This document shows positions 33,697 to 43,668 of a stretch of DNA of 64,000 nucleotides, piece after piece. The notes beneath the pieces were generated by a model. It was not told the origin of the DNA. It worked only from the letters and a program-made list of their open reading frames with translations, and made no database searches. Every line of letters begins with the position of its first letter. The first letter of the stretch is position 1. Source of the DNA: Ryuthela nishihirai (lineage: Eukaryota > Arthropoda > Arachnida > Araneae > Heptathelidae); the NCBI GenBank assembly GCA_038380435.1, contig JAWZYU010000011.1, positions 82,560,501-82,624,500 of the forward strand, given 5' to 3'. The position numbers and the translations under genes were made by a program.

Positions 33697-33699
33697 CAA

Positions 33700-34768
33700 T
33701 ATTATATAGAAAACAGAACTGGAAGACATTGAATTGCCAGGAGTGACGACCACCTTTCACAATTTAATTGATTTTACTGAAGACTTTTCACACAGTGCTG
33801 CCACAAGTATGATGTGGTCCAAAGATACCGCAAACAGTTCGAAAATGAATATGTATTTGTACGACGGAGGCCAAGATAAACTGGACACAAATAATAAGAT
33901 AAAGGATTTTGCACAAGCGTTGAAGGAAAATCCTGAATTCAACCAAGGATTCTCGGACAGATATGAAATTACGAAAAATAGTTAAAATGTAAGTTTATTC
34001 TTACCATTGAATCGGCTGTTTGGATTCTGCCGAGACGTGGATAAAGTGTTTCACAGTGTAAAAGATACCATAAAATTAGAAAAAAATGATGACATTGACA
34101 TTATTCAGAGAGATGGGGCTCCGTTGTTTAAGTTTGAAATATCTCACTATCTTGGTTTATTCCAAAAGTGGAACCATCAATACAAGTACTTACAAAACTA
34201 GAATCTCAGTTAGCAAGCGGCAATCCACATGAAATCTTTTGGGAATCGTGCAAATTGTACAAATCTGATACTAGAATTGATTCTCATGTCAGTTGGCGGG
34301 TTACTATAACTCAAAATAAACCTGTCCATCTTTATGTCGTCTTACAAAAGTCTAACCGATTAAATAATCAAACAAGAAACAATATCGTGTTTGATCACGT
34401 TACTAGAATTGATTCTGATCAGAGTGAATAGCGAACAGTTTCCCGAACAGGAATTCGAGTGCAACTTTGAACCCAACACTTTAGACTATGCGCGAGTTTA
34501 CAACAGCTTTTTAGCTGCAAAAAATATGGATATCGATTTCGGTACACAAGTCAGTTACCAAGATTTTATGAAACTGTATCCGATATTCCATTTTGATGTC
34601 AGCAAATACCAATTAGGTCTATATGAATTATCAGCAACTGCTGATATCGAAATACGGTTTAAATTAAATAGACCGCCAAATGAATTATATCACGTATATT
34701 TCATAATTGTCTCAAAACGAAAAGCAACTTTACAACCACTAGGGAAAAAACTTTTAGTTGTTGGATAA
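33700..34768 (+). pseudogene. Polinton major capsid protein, right copy lacking its N-terminus
   Basis: Mirror duplicate of the left capsid gene, beginning at the arm edge and thus missing roughly the first 100 codons. Blocks in order are 33734-33985, 34007-34201, 34168-34431 and 34391-34768, in changing frames that match those of the left copy; the shared frameshifts show that the gene was already broken when duplicated. The last block is open to the natural stop (125 codons), whereas the left copy has an extra stop there. Upstream of 33697 the sequence is unrelated to the capsid, so no promoter or start came along. Confidence 0.9.
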
Positions 34769-35785
34769 AAAAAAATATTTATATACAATCATTTCGAAAT
34801 CTACACATATTTGCACGTTTAAAAAAAATATGTTTGTTCCCGAACCAGTATTTTTTCAGCTTCACTTTAATTCTGAGGTTCAGTGAATAAGAGATTTAGT
34901 TCAATGAAATTAAATCTGGAGCCCATTGTTTATTTGAGGAGATCGAGACTGATTTCTGTTTATCACGATAACATAAAACTCTTCTCTCTCTTTACAAACT
35001 TCATACATTCTCAAAATTATTCTAACCTACATCACTCTTCAGTTCAAATTCTTTCTAATTGTTTAAAAAATTAACCTAAATCACTTTTCACTTCCAAATT
35101 TTTTTTTCATCTAATACCCTCTCTTCATACATTCACAGATATTCAAAGTCTATCTTTTCATCAGACCCCCCGAAAACGTCATTTTACCTGTCGATTTTGT
35201 CATATGTTTCAAACAAATTTCTCAAAACTGTCTGACTTTGTTAAATTCTCCGATTTACCTGGCTTTTTACAACCAAATAATCCAGTGGGGTGTATGATAA
35301 CAAACCGCATCGTTTTTTATCTCTTTCACGCACACCTCATTTTTTCTGAAAATTAGTTTAAATCTCGTCTGCCCAAAAAACTTAAATTACTTTTTTCACA
35401 TGAAACACTCGGTTTTTTTCTGATTTTCACACATATTTTCAGAAAAAACCACAACACCGATTTTCGTGACTTTTACAACCGAATAATCCAGTAAGTGTAC
35501 GATAACTCAAAAAGCAACATCATTTTTTATCTCATAAAAAAATATCTCATTTCAAACTAATGCATTTAAACTAATTCACAAATTAGTTAAACCTCATCTT
35601 TAAAAAAGACCTTAGTTTTTTACAGGCTAAAAAACACCCCCGTTTCTTCTAATTTTTACACATATTTTCACAAAGAACCACAAGAAACATACTTTTTACC
35701 TCATCCCCCATAACTTTTCCCATAGATTTTCACAGAATTCTTTTGAGCCATTTACTGGCCCAGAACTCTCATTTATGCTACTACT
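34769..35785 (-). repeat. Outer Polinton right terminal inverted repeat, non-coding part
   Basis: Mirror of 15421-16435, ending with the complement of AGTAGTAGCATAAATGAGAG. ORF 34883-35074 and its mirror (16128-16319) show no motif and are taken as chance. Confidence 0.85.
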
Positions 35786-36530
35786 CCCTGATGTACGTAT
35801 TGCTATTCAATGTACCCTGTACAAATACCATACATGTACGAGTGATAGCTAATCGCTCCCCACACCACGATGCTGGCATTGGCCCTGTGTGTCACTGGCG
35901 GATACACTATGGAAAAAAATCACTCACCTTGTCGTCTATGGCTGCGTAAACCTCCATCAGACGCTCCTAAGCAAAATCGGCTTTCATCAATGAAGACCAG
36001 ACTGCCATTCATCCCTCCAACGAACTCGTTCTTGACACCACTGCAAAATGTGCTCGACAGTGATGATGCGTACCCATACCCCTGCTTCCAAAAGATGATT
36101 GCGTATCATTCTTATAGACACCCTTGGTATGAGAGGATCGAATTTGTGATGCCATTAGTTGTCCACTCGGCCACCACTACCCTCTTGATAGGCCGATCCT
36201 CTCGTGCGTCCATAGCTCTGTATTGTCTGAAACCACGTCTGCGAGTGTTCAAATGCTCTTCTGACCATCAACGCCAACATCGCGCCACTGCCGATACCTC
36301 TCGTCTAATGCGGTGTGCAATTTGACGAAAAGACCAATTTTCTTCTCAAAGACCCATTATACGACCTCTCAAACTCTGCTAACTGAACAAAAGTTGCACG
36401 CCTACATCGTCCAGACATGCTAGCTTCTTCAAAGAGCACTGAACAAGACAAATAACTTCTTTCTTCACGTCCTAGTCCTTAAATAGGCGCTGCTTACATT
36501 TGCATGTTGTTATCCTCAGTGGCGTCATTG
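35786..36530 (-). pseudogene. Tc1-type transposase 5' part (right-arm mirror copy)
   Basis: Same half-transposon as at 14640-15420 but inverted: the sequence next to the Polinton end (ccctgatgtacgtattg) is the complement of that at the left end. It encodes the N-terminal and first catalytic parts of the transposase on the minus strand. In a simple insertion the right flank should hold the missing 3' half of the transposon; it does not. Confidence 0.85.
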
Positions 36531-36636
36531 TTTCATCCAATGACTGTGAATCTTGGATCAGTTTCCGATGCCCTTAACACATGACGTTCCCAAAGGAATT
36601 CCTTCTGGGTGTTCTTTTTTCACTTTCCACCAGTAT

Positions 36637-38151
36637 CATCATCCTCCACCTCAAGCAGCCATGGGCTACGGAGGACCAACCAGACCATGCAATTTAGTTC
36701 TCCAAGCAATTTTGGCTTTTTCTAAACTTAAACTACATAAATCCCCAGGGGTAGATGAAATTACTACCGAAATGCTTAGAGCTGGGAATGTTTCGGTTAC
36801 CACTTGGATGACTGAAATTCTGAATATCTTTTATGATAAAGGCATGGTTCCTAAGGATTTTACCAGAGCTATTGTTATCCCTATTTTCAAAGAAGGTGAT
36901 CGCAGTTCTTGTGATAACTATAGGGGTATCAGCCTACTCTCTGTTCCAGGTAAAGTTCTTTCCACGATTGTGCTTAATAGAATTAAGAATCTGGTTGACA
37001 GTCAATTGCGTGATGAACAATGTGGATTCAGAAGTGGTAGGGGATGTGTGGATCAGATATTTTCACTTAGGCAGATTCTTGAGAAATGTTTAGAGTTTCA
37101 GAAACCTTTGGTTGCTAGCTTTGTTGATTTCAAAAAGGCTTTAGACTCTGTTGATCGTCAAAATTTGTGGTTGATTGTGAAATCATATGGTATACCAGAC
37201 AAGTTAGTTAACATAATGAAAGCTCTCTATAATAACACTGAGTCGTGTGTGAGTTGGTAAGGCTTGTAGCAATTGGTTTAGCATTACTTCTGGTGTTCGA
37301 CAAGGTGCATTTTGTCTCCTTTTCTCTTTAGCTTGGTTATTGATTATGTTATGCGAAATTCACTTCAACGGAAAGATTTTGGCCTTAAATGGGCTGGAGA
37401 TACGAAAATTTCTGATTTAGATTATGCTGATTATTTAGCCCTTTTGGCAAATGATGTTGATGAGATGAACTCTTTCATTCGAGCTGTTGATGAGACTGGT
37501 ATTCGAGTAGGTTTGGTTATAAACAGAGAGAAAACTAAAGTGATGAAAATTGGTCAGGCAGGTGTTAATCTGAATGGTTGCAGTCTTGAGCAGGTGTCAC
37601 AGTTTAATTATCTTGGGAGCTATGTAGCAAATAATGGTGATGTGCGGAATGAGATTAACAGGCGAATAGGGATTGCTGCCGGGACTTTTAAATATCTATG
37701 GAGAGTGTGGAGAAATAGGCGTATACACCTAAAGACTAAAATTAGACTGTATAATAGTTTGGTTCTTTCTAGGGTTAGTTATGGTAGTGAAACTTGGACA
37801 CTTTGTAAACAAGATAACAGGAAACTAGATGCTTTTGATTCCAGATGCTTATGCAGTATATTGGGAATTAGGTGGTTCAACTTTGTAACTAATGATGAGG
37901 TTAGGCAAAGGAGTTTGCAACTTCCTTTAAGCAGCATATTGTGCAGAGAAAGACTCCGTTGGTTTGGCCATGTTGCCCGTATGAATAATTATAGATTGGC
38001 GAATAGGGTTATGAACAGTGTGCCTAAAGGCCTCAGAAAGAAGGGGAGACCTAGGATGCGGTGGGCAGACAATGACAAACAGGACCTTGTTAGAATTGGT
38101 GTGCAGTGGCCAGATGCAGTAGATGTAGCTCAGGATAGACTTGCTTGGAGA
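36637..38151 (+). mobile_element. Non-LTR retrotransposon with twin-priming inversion, right arm only
   Basis: Exact 8-bp target duplications (accagtat) lie at 36629-36636 and 38152-38159, and the left arm has the empty site with one copy (atactggt, 14571-14578). The first 72 bp (36637-36708) are the inverted 3' end of the element, starting with its catcat tail complement; the remaining 1.44 kb is plus-sense reverse transcriptase. Two oppositely oriented pieces meeting at a 'gcttggaga' overlap, inside one target duplication, are the signature of twin priming. A second inverted 3' end of this family is at 42035-42281. Confidence 0.9.
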
Positions 38152-38163
38152 ACCAGTATTTAA
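36709..38163 (+). pseudogene. Reverse transcriptase of an RTE/BovB-like LINE, truncated
   Basis: The trace begins in the RT domain (SPGVDEITTEMLRAG), continues with IPIFKEGDRSSCDNYRGISL, EQCGFRSGRGCVDQIF and VDFKKALDSVDRQNLW. After a short break near 37255-37312 it resumes with SPFLFSLVIDYVMR. The catalytic box reads LDYADYLALL; the second Asp of the expected xADD is replaced by Tyr. The C-terminal block has LRWFGHVARMNNYRLANRVM and RKKGRPRMRWAD. The endonuclease domain is missing. The last codons are read across the target duplication. The clade is judged from the C-terminal block and is uncertain. Confidence 0.85.
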
Positions 38164-39152
38164 CACACATACTCAACACTATCGAGTGGCAGAAATCTGT
38201 CAAATACTTTGGCATTACACCATAAGCTAAAGTGGGATCTGGGGATCTACATATTCCATCCCAGCTTGGTCCCCTGACAGGTCGAAACTCGGTCCTGTCA
38301 GCGGATCATAAGTTGCTACTTTATCACACAGTCATCTGGATCATTACTTATGCCTCTCCCATCTGAACCAACACCACAATTATGAATATCCGTAAATCTA
38401 AATATTCCAAAAGAAATGCATTTGATCAATGCTCGGTGCCATCTGGCTTGTCACAAACCTACAAATACACAGGGATTTCGAGCATACACACACATGATGG
38501 ATCTCCCGAAAAGATTCATCACCGAGATTGTGAAAAAAAAAAACACGAGATCAAATCCTCCCTGTTGAATTATAATCCCGAAGTTCTAAGCAAGTTCAAG
38601 AGGCCCAAATTGATGACTTTCTCTTAAGACAGCTTACCGATTTAGCTCCCTTGAACCACACATTCTTCATGTACTGTCTCTCGTAGTCCACTCTTATCGG
38701 TTTAATTCTTAAATATGTTAATCTTAGCCATGTCCTCTAGGGCCATATCACCGATGCTGATAATGGGCATTGAGTTGCCTGCAGCATCATAAACCCCACT
38801 ATGTTCTACGCGTGAGAAAAGCGGCGTTTCCAGTGGAGCGTATCTGAGATTTCAGCGTAACTAGTAGTAGGGGCGTTCCAAGTGAGAGTCGTAGCGGAGT
38901 AGGAGATGCAAGCGAGCGATAGATTCCAGTGAGCGTAGCCATCAGTGGAAGACAGATGAAAGTCATTCATCTGTCTTCCACTGATGCAATATTTGAATGA
39001 GCAATATTTTATTTTGCTTTTTATTTCTCGTTTAAAAAGCTGCTTTTCCAACAGTCCTCCGAGAAAAGGAAGTCTGTCAGTGGAACATCTCGTCATTCTA
39101 TCACCGAAATTCCAAATTTCTACAATACACAGATCACTTGCAGCATTCGCTC
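38164..39152. other. Right-arm counterpart of 13565-14565
   Basis: Contains the mirrored ORF at 38382-38627 (MNIRKSKYSKRNAFDQC, shortened by a frameshift compared with the left copy) and the mirrored minus-strand SGVYDAAGN-like trace near 38740-38800. A 46-bp palindrome at 38951-38996 (catcagtggaagacagatga and its complement around agtca) is absent from the left arm, where the site has only one half. Confidence 0.55.
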
Positions 39153-39313
39153 AGATGGTAGCCTCCCGTGAAGGCCATCCAACGTGTTCTTTAAAGTGCA
39201 CAGGGTATGGTTCTCCCGCACACGGGGCCACGGCTTAACGTCCCAACCGACGGACGGCGGTCTTTCCAAGCACATCGGTGTCCTCTACTGACCGCGGGCA
39301 GGCGGGGAATGTT
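39153..39313. other. GC-richer block present only in the right arm
   Basis: About 160 bp (including 'ggccacggcttaacgtccca' and 'accgacggacgg') replace a 375-bp AT-rich block of the left arm between the same flanks. Its base composition differs from everything nearby, and the acgtcc...ccgacggacgg wording recalls a tRNA-type SINE body, but I cannot assign it. Confidence 0.5.
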
Positions 39314-39619
39314 GCTTTAGATTTGTAAAAATTATTCTTAATCATGAAATAAATCTTTGCACTAAAAAGAGTAAATACTTTTTCATTTTCTCTTGCCTTT
39401 GTTAGCAAAATCATTAATGACATTATCAAAATGGAAATAGTTTCCTGAAACATTTTCAGAAAATGATACGAGAAACATATCTCCCCCTTCTTAGCTCGCT
39501 AAAAAAAATGAGTTTTCCCTTTGTCGTCTCGCTGTCCGTAGACATTAAACCTCTTTGCTGATTGTTCCCTTACTCACATGGGGGTGGAAAAATGCAACTT
39601 TTTCTTATTTTAAGAGATA

Positions 39620-41162
39620 CAGGGGTTCTATCAAAATAATGGGAAGGCGATTACATGCAATGAAACAGGGATGATGTCACCCGCGATGCGAGGTACGTAA
39701 AGGGGAGAAGTACGATGGCGGCTATCACATAGCAGTGCCACAGGCACAGGTGAAACAGCTGTTGTGGTGTAATTGTCGGAAGTGAGATCTGTAACCTGAA
39801 AAAAGGGATGATCATTGGTACATCTTGCACGAGCTTCAATAACCAGAACGGCGGATATAGTAGGTGTAACACGAAGATTGACTACCTATCAAAAAGGAAT
39901 GGGCGTTGTCTGCAAACGTGCAAATTGTGGACCGCCACACGAAGCTGTCAGACAGGGTAGGCGAACGTTGGCACAGATTATGCAATGATAGCACCAGACC
40001 ACGGTACCGCAAATAGCAGCAGAGTTCAACACCAGTCGGAATGATCCCGTTTCCGTCATAACAGTTCGTCAGGAACTTCATCGTGCCAGTACTTATAGCC
40101 CTGCTGCAATCCACAAACCTCTGATTACCAACATCAATGCACAAAACGTGCAAAACAAATAAAAACTGGAATGTTAGACTGGCAACATATCATCTAGTCC
40201 AGTGTCTCACAAACTTTTTTACTCTCCTGCACGCTGAATCTAATTTTTTTTTCCGCGGCACACCTAAAAAAGCAAACTCTATAAAATCGTCATTATATTT
40301 GCGCTTTGTTGAAGTCATCAGCCTGGTTTTACTTGAAGATTTGCTCTCGTCCTTTAATTCATAACTCAGTGTTTGTTTTAAATATTTGTCCATTCTATGG
40401 CTTGAAATAATCAAAAATTAATACCAAAATTTGGAAAAAGCTTGATAAATACTTACAAGATCCCAGTTGATAAAATCTGAAAGATTTCTATTAAAGCACG
40501 TCGATAACACAAGTCAAGTCAAAATGAAATCTTTGGAATATCTAGTGTCAATTTGAAAATCTCTGGCGGCACACAGTTTGCGAGACACTGATCTAGTCTG
40601 ACGAATCATGCCACACATTGTTTCCCACCACTGGTAAGAGTGTACGACTGGCGAAAAAATTCAGAAATGTACTACCAAGGCTCTAAAGCATGGAGAAGGA
40701 TCCCTGATGCTCTGGGGTGGCATATCATTGCATTCCTTAGGGCTATGTTATTCTGCAGGGTCTTGTCACATCCGCAAAGTACGAATCCATTCTTGGGGAC
40801 CACTTGCACCCAATGTTGCGGGCACTGTTCCCTAATGATCATCCCTGGTTTCAAGCAGACAATGCACCCGTGCATTGCGCGAAATTGTGGTTTACAGAGC
40901 ACGAGGTACACTGTCAATCTTAAAACCTCAATATTATTGAACATTTGTGGGAATATCTGGAGTGACAATTTCCACCTCCAGCATCATTGGCACAGTTGGG
41001 CCATATTTTACAGGAATAGTCCCATATTCCATTACTTATACACTTGTACAAATCTATATCACGTAGAATTGCGTCTGTTCTGAACGACCGTGGTGGGCCT
41101 ACAGCATATTAATAAAATGTTCTCCACAAATAGTTCGTTTCCATTATTTTGATAAATCCCTG
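39620..41162 (+). mobile_element. Tc1-type transposon (right-arm copy) with nested hAT MITE
   Basis: Mirror of 11338-12880 with TA dinucleotides at 39618-39619 and 41163-41164. The broken transposase runs on the plus strand. The DNA-binding part (TTVPQIAAEFNTS) is near 40000-40070 and the catalytic C-terminus is near 40790-41000, ending with a GGPTAY-like tail at about 41100. The hAT MITE lies at 40200-40590 with target duplications atctagtc at 40192-40199 and 40591-40598. Confidence 0.88.
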
Positions 41163-41579
41163 TACTAAGATTTGGCTATTCTCCGTTTTAAGATATAAAT
41201 GAAAAATTATTTTTGATTTGATTGCTTTAATTTACATTGTTAGAAGGTTCTAAGTGCATAAAATTTAAATTTTTTTTTTCTTGTCCTAGAGCGAGTTAAC
41301 CAATAGATAACTTATTGAATGTGGATTTTCTATGTGTTTTAATCAATGTTGGAAAACGCTATGCATAACGTAACAAAATGATTTTTGAATAACGTTATGG
41401 AATTTCAAAATATTTATAACGATAAAACGTAACAAATAACGGAAAAAATTATTTCGTTACTACTTTGATACATTTCAGAATTTTCCTTTATCACATACTT
41501 AGAAACTTGTGTGAAATAGACAGATATACAATTTACTTTTATGAACCCCGAACAAAGCCCTTCATTGGAACATTCTGAA

Positions 41580-41881
41580 TTTGGGAAGCAGCTGTCTCAG
41601 CCACCTTCGTCGTAAATGGCGCCAAGAAAAAGTGCTTTGTGATAGCCAGATAAGAGATGCAATGGAAAAGGGTGACTCTACATTCATGCAAAAGGAAAAC
41701 AGGGCAATTACAATAATCCCAGGTGCATTACAATTAATTTCCTGTGATCCGCTTAAACACTTAGAAAAAGAACTGTGTAGGTGGGATAATTTGGGTATAG
41801 TATATGGAATCGGAAGAAAAAGGCTATTAACCTTTTGACAATAATCGAAATTTTCGGTGTTTCCCATTAAAAAAAATAAAT
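41580..41881 (+). CDS. Unrecognised protein fragment just outside the right arm
   Basis: ORF 41581-41838 (85 codons) reads MGSSCLSHLRRKWRQEKVLC, then NRAITIIPGALQLISCDPLK and on to WDNLGIVYGIGRKRLL. Composition and hydrophobic pattern look like a genuine old coding piece. It starts right at the outer edge of the giant inverted repeat and runs in the direction away from it. I do not recognise the family. A helical C-terminal half with LKHLEKEL suggests an amphipathic helix. It may be the tail of an element gene whose front was replaced by the arm. Confidence 0.4.
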
Positions 41882-42299
41882 TCCCCCTCAAGCAACTGCT
41901 TGCCAGAGAGGTCTGACAAGAGCCAGTCAGTTTATACGTGTCTGTGAGGATGGCGGGACAACAGAAAAACAAAACACACGTCCATGTCTTACCTGGGGCT
42001 CGAACCCAGGTCCCGTAGATCAGTAGGCTAGCGTCATCATCATCAAGCAGCCATGGGCTACGGAGGTCCAACCAGATGCAGTTTAATTCTCCAAGCATAT
42101 CTGTCCTGAGCTACATCTGCTGCATCCGGCCACTGCACACCAATTCTAACAAGGTCCTGTTCAACATTGTCAGCCCATCGCATCCTAGGTCTCCCCCTCC
42201 TTCTGAGGCCTCTAGGCACACTGTTCATAACCCTATTCGCCAATCTATAATTATCTATACGGGCAACATGGCCAAACCAGGGGCTAGCGTGCTAACCAC
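41882..42299 (-). mobile_element. SINE S1 copy carrying a LINE 3' end
   Basis: Read on the minus strand this is the SINE seen at 22250-22450: B-box (ggttcgagcccc near 41995) and the 3' body with 'tggcaagcagttgcttgagg' (41883-41902). It is interrupted at 42035-42281 by a 247-bp LINE fragment flanked by the duplication ggctagcgt (42026-42034 and 42282-42290), after which the SINE head resumes with gctaaccacg. Confidence 0.8.
42035..42281 (-). mobile_element. LINE 3' end fragment inside the SINE
   Basis: On the minus strand it encodes the C-terminal block (ANRVMNSVPRGLRRRGRPRM, then WADNVEQDLVRIG) of the same LINE family as 36637-38151 and ends with a TGATGATGATG tail. A 9-bp target duplication (ggctagcgt) brackets it. 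It is a typical 5'-truncated insertion, in reverse orientation in the window. Confidence 0.85.
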
Positions 42300-42365
42300 G
42301 AAAAAAAAAAAAACGTTTCCATTGTGCATGTTTGCAAATCTCTTAACAATCAACCTAGCCTTGTA

Positions 42366-42480
42366 CATACACCGAAGAGTCAAAACATTATGAACACTTG
42401 CCCAATATGATGTTGGTCCTCCATGTGCCGCCAAACCAGCACTTATGCAGTGAGGCCTCAAAGAACATTTCAAGTTTTAC
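42366..42480 (-). mobile_element. Terminal fragment of a Tc1-type element (family as at 42551)
   Basis: The run 'gagtcaaaacattatgaaca' then 'cccaatatgatgttggtcc' matches the terminus at 42551-42620 ('gagccataacattatgacca', 'cctaatatgatgttggtac'). Only the end is present; there is no transposase. Confidence 0.65.
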
Positions 42481-42550
42481 TATGCTAGGAAAATATTTAA
42501 CATTTAAATCAATCTATTTTGCAAATAAGGTTTCTCTTAGCTTTACGCAG

Positions 42551-43668
42551 TCATTATACATCAAAGAGCCATAACATTATGACCACCTGCCTAATATGAT
42601 GTTGGTACTCCGCATGCCACCAAAATAGCTCTTACCCAGAGAGGCATGGATGCTACAAGATTTCTAAAGGTGTCTTGTGGTATCTGGTACCAACACGTTA
42701 CCAGCAGATCCTTTCTCTTTTAAGTTACATGGTTGTGCCACCGCAGATTGAATATGCTATTCCAACACAAATTACAGGTGCTTGATGTCTAGGGGATTTG
42801 AAAACCAGGGCAATACCTTGGAGTCTTGCTCATGCTCTGCAAACTATTCTCGAACAATCTAGATAGTGTGGCATAGCGCATTATTCTGTTGAAAGGCACT
42901 AGTAGAGGGATATACCTGGTCTGCACTGATGTTTAGGTAGGTGGTAGATGTCAGTTTCCTGCCCATGAATAACTGGATCCAGGGTTTCCCAGCAGAACAA
43001 TGCTCAAAGAATTACACTTCCTCCACCGGCTTGTTTTCGTCCCACAGTGCATCCTGATGCCAACACTTCCCCAGGTAAGCGATGCACATATATCCAGAGA
43101 TCTACATGGTGCTACAGGAAACGAGATTCATTGAACCAGATGACCTTCTTTCAATCATTCAAGGTCGTTTTGATGTTCACGTGACCATTGTAGGTGCTTT
43201 CGACGATGAACGAGGTTAGCATGGGCACGCAGAGTCGCCTGTGGCTATGCAGTCCCATTTCAGCAGGTTCGACGTACTGTGTTGTGACACATTACTCCCA
43301 TTACCAGCATTCAAATTGCGGGCGCTCACCTCTAGCATCGATGAGCCGTGTTTGGACCATACTTTGCCGGCAGTTTATGGATTTTCCCTCCTCAGACCAC
43401 TTTTTGAAGATACTAAGCACAGCTAACCATGAGCACTCCACAAGCATTGTCGTCTTGGAAATCTGTTATCTGGGCATTACAATTTAGCCTTTGTCAAACT
43501 CATTTAAGTCTTGTCTTTCCCATCTGAAGAGTAAAACAGTGCTCAGTATCAGGTGTTTATACTCTTTCATGACCTTCACATGCTCCGTCGTTTACCTGCA
43601 GTTGTTTCGATTTGCAGAAAGACACCCTGGTCATAATATTTTGGCTATTCGGCGTTATGTTGAAAAAA
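42551..43668 (-). mobile_element. Tc1-type transposon, decayed
   Basis: Facing ends carry CATAACATTATGACCA (42558 side) and the complement of a CAAAATATTATGACCA version (43630-43668 side). On the minus strand, pieces of a Tc1 transposase are readable: KKVIWFNESRF (first catalytic Asp changed to Asn), RKQAGGGSVI followed by a WG-lacking stretch, a DPVIHGQE-like stretch, and FQQNNALCH-like remnants of the second Asp region. Many stops. The small ORFs at 43194-43673 are antisense noise. Confidence 0.7.

Larger units (their letters stand above)
15421..35785 (+). mobile_element. Polinton/Maverick virus-like element (outer), 20.4 kb
   Basis: The ends begin AGTAGTAGCATAAATGAGAG at 15421 and finish with its complement at 35785, matching the AG...CT terminal pattern of Polintons. 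Inside are the diagnostic genes: retroviral-type integrase with chromodomain, FtsK/HerA-type packaging ATPase, double-jelly-roll major capsid protein, a probable minor capsid trace, and protein-primed family B DNA polymerase. Polintons are integrated virus-like elements of eukaryotes. I did not find the adenovirus-type cysteine protease. Every long gene has stops or frameshifts, so this copy is not functional. A related element (19685-27173) is inserted in the ATPase gene. No direct target duplication can be read because the two flanks are mirror images. Confidence 0.93.
33697..41579 (-). repeat. Right arm of the giant imperfect inverted repeat
   Basis: Mirror of 10913-17506. It is longer (7.9 against 6.6 kb) chiefly because of a 1.5-kb LINE (36637-38151). 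The inner edge (33697, 'ctcaatattatatagaaaac') falls inside the capsid gene and the outer edge is at 41579. Local differences from the left arm include a 46-bp palindrome at 38951-38996 and the replaced block 39153-39313. Confidence 0.93.

Noticed and set aside
10913..41579. Assembly artefact as the sole explanation of the inverted repeat
   Set aside because: The arms differ by a LINE with its own target duplication, an unmatched block swap, a private stop codon and scattered substitutions, which a simple mis-join of one sequence would not give. It still needs long-read confirmation.
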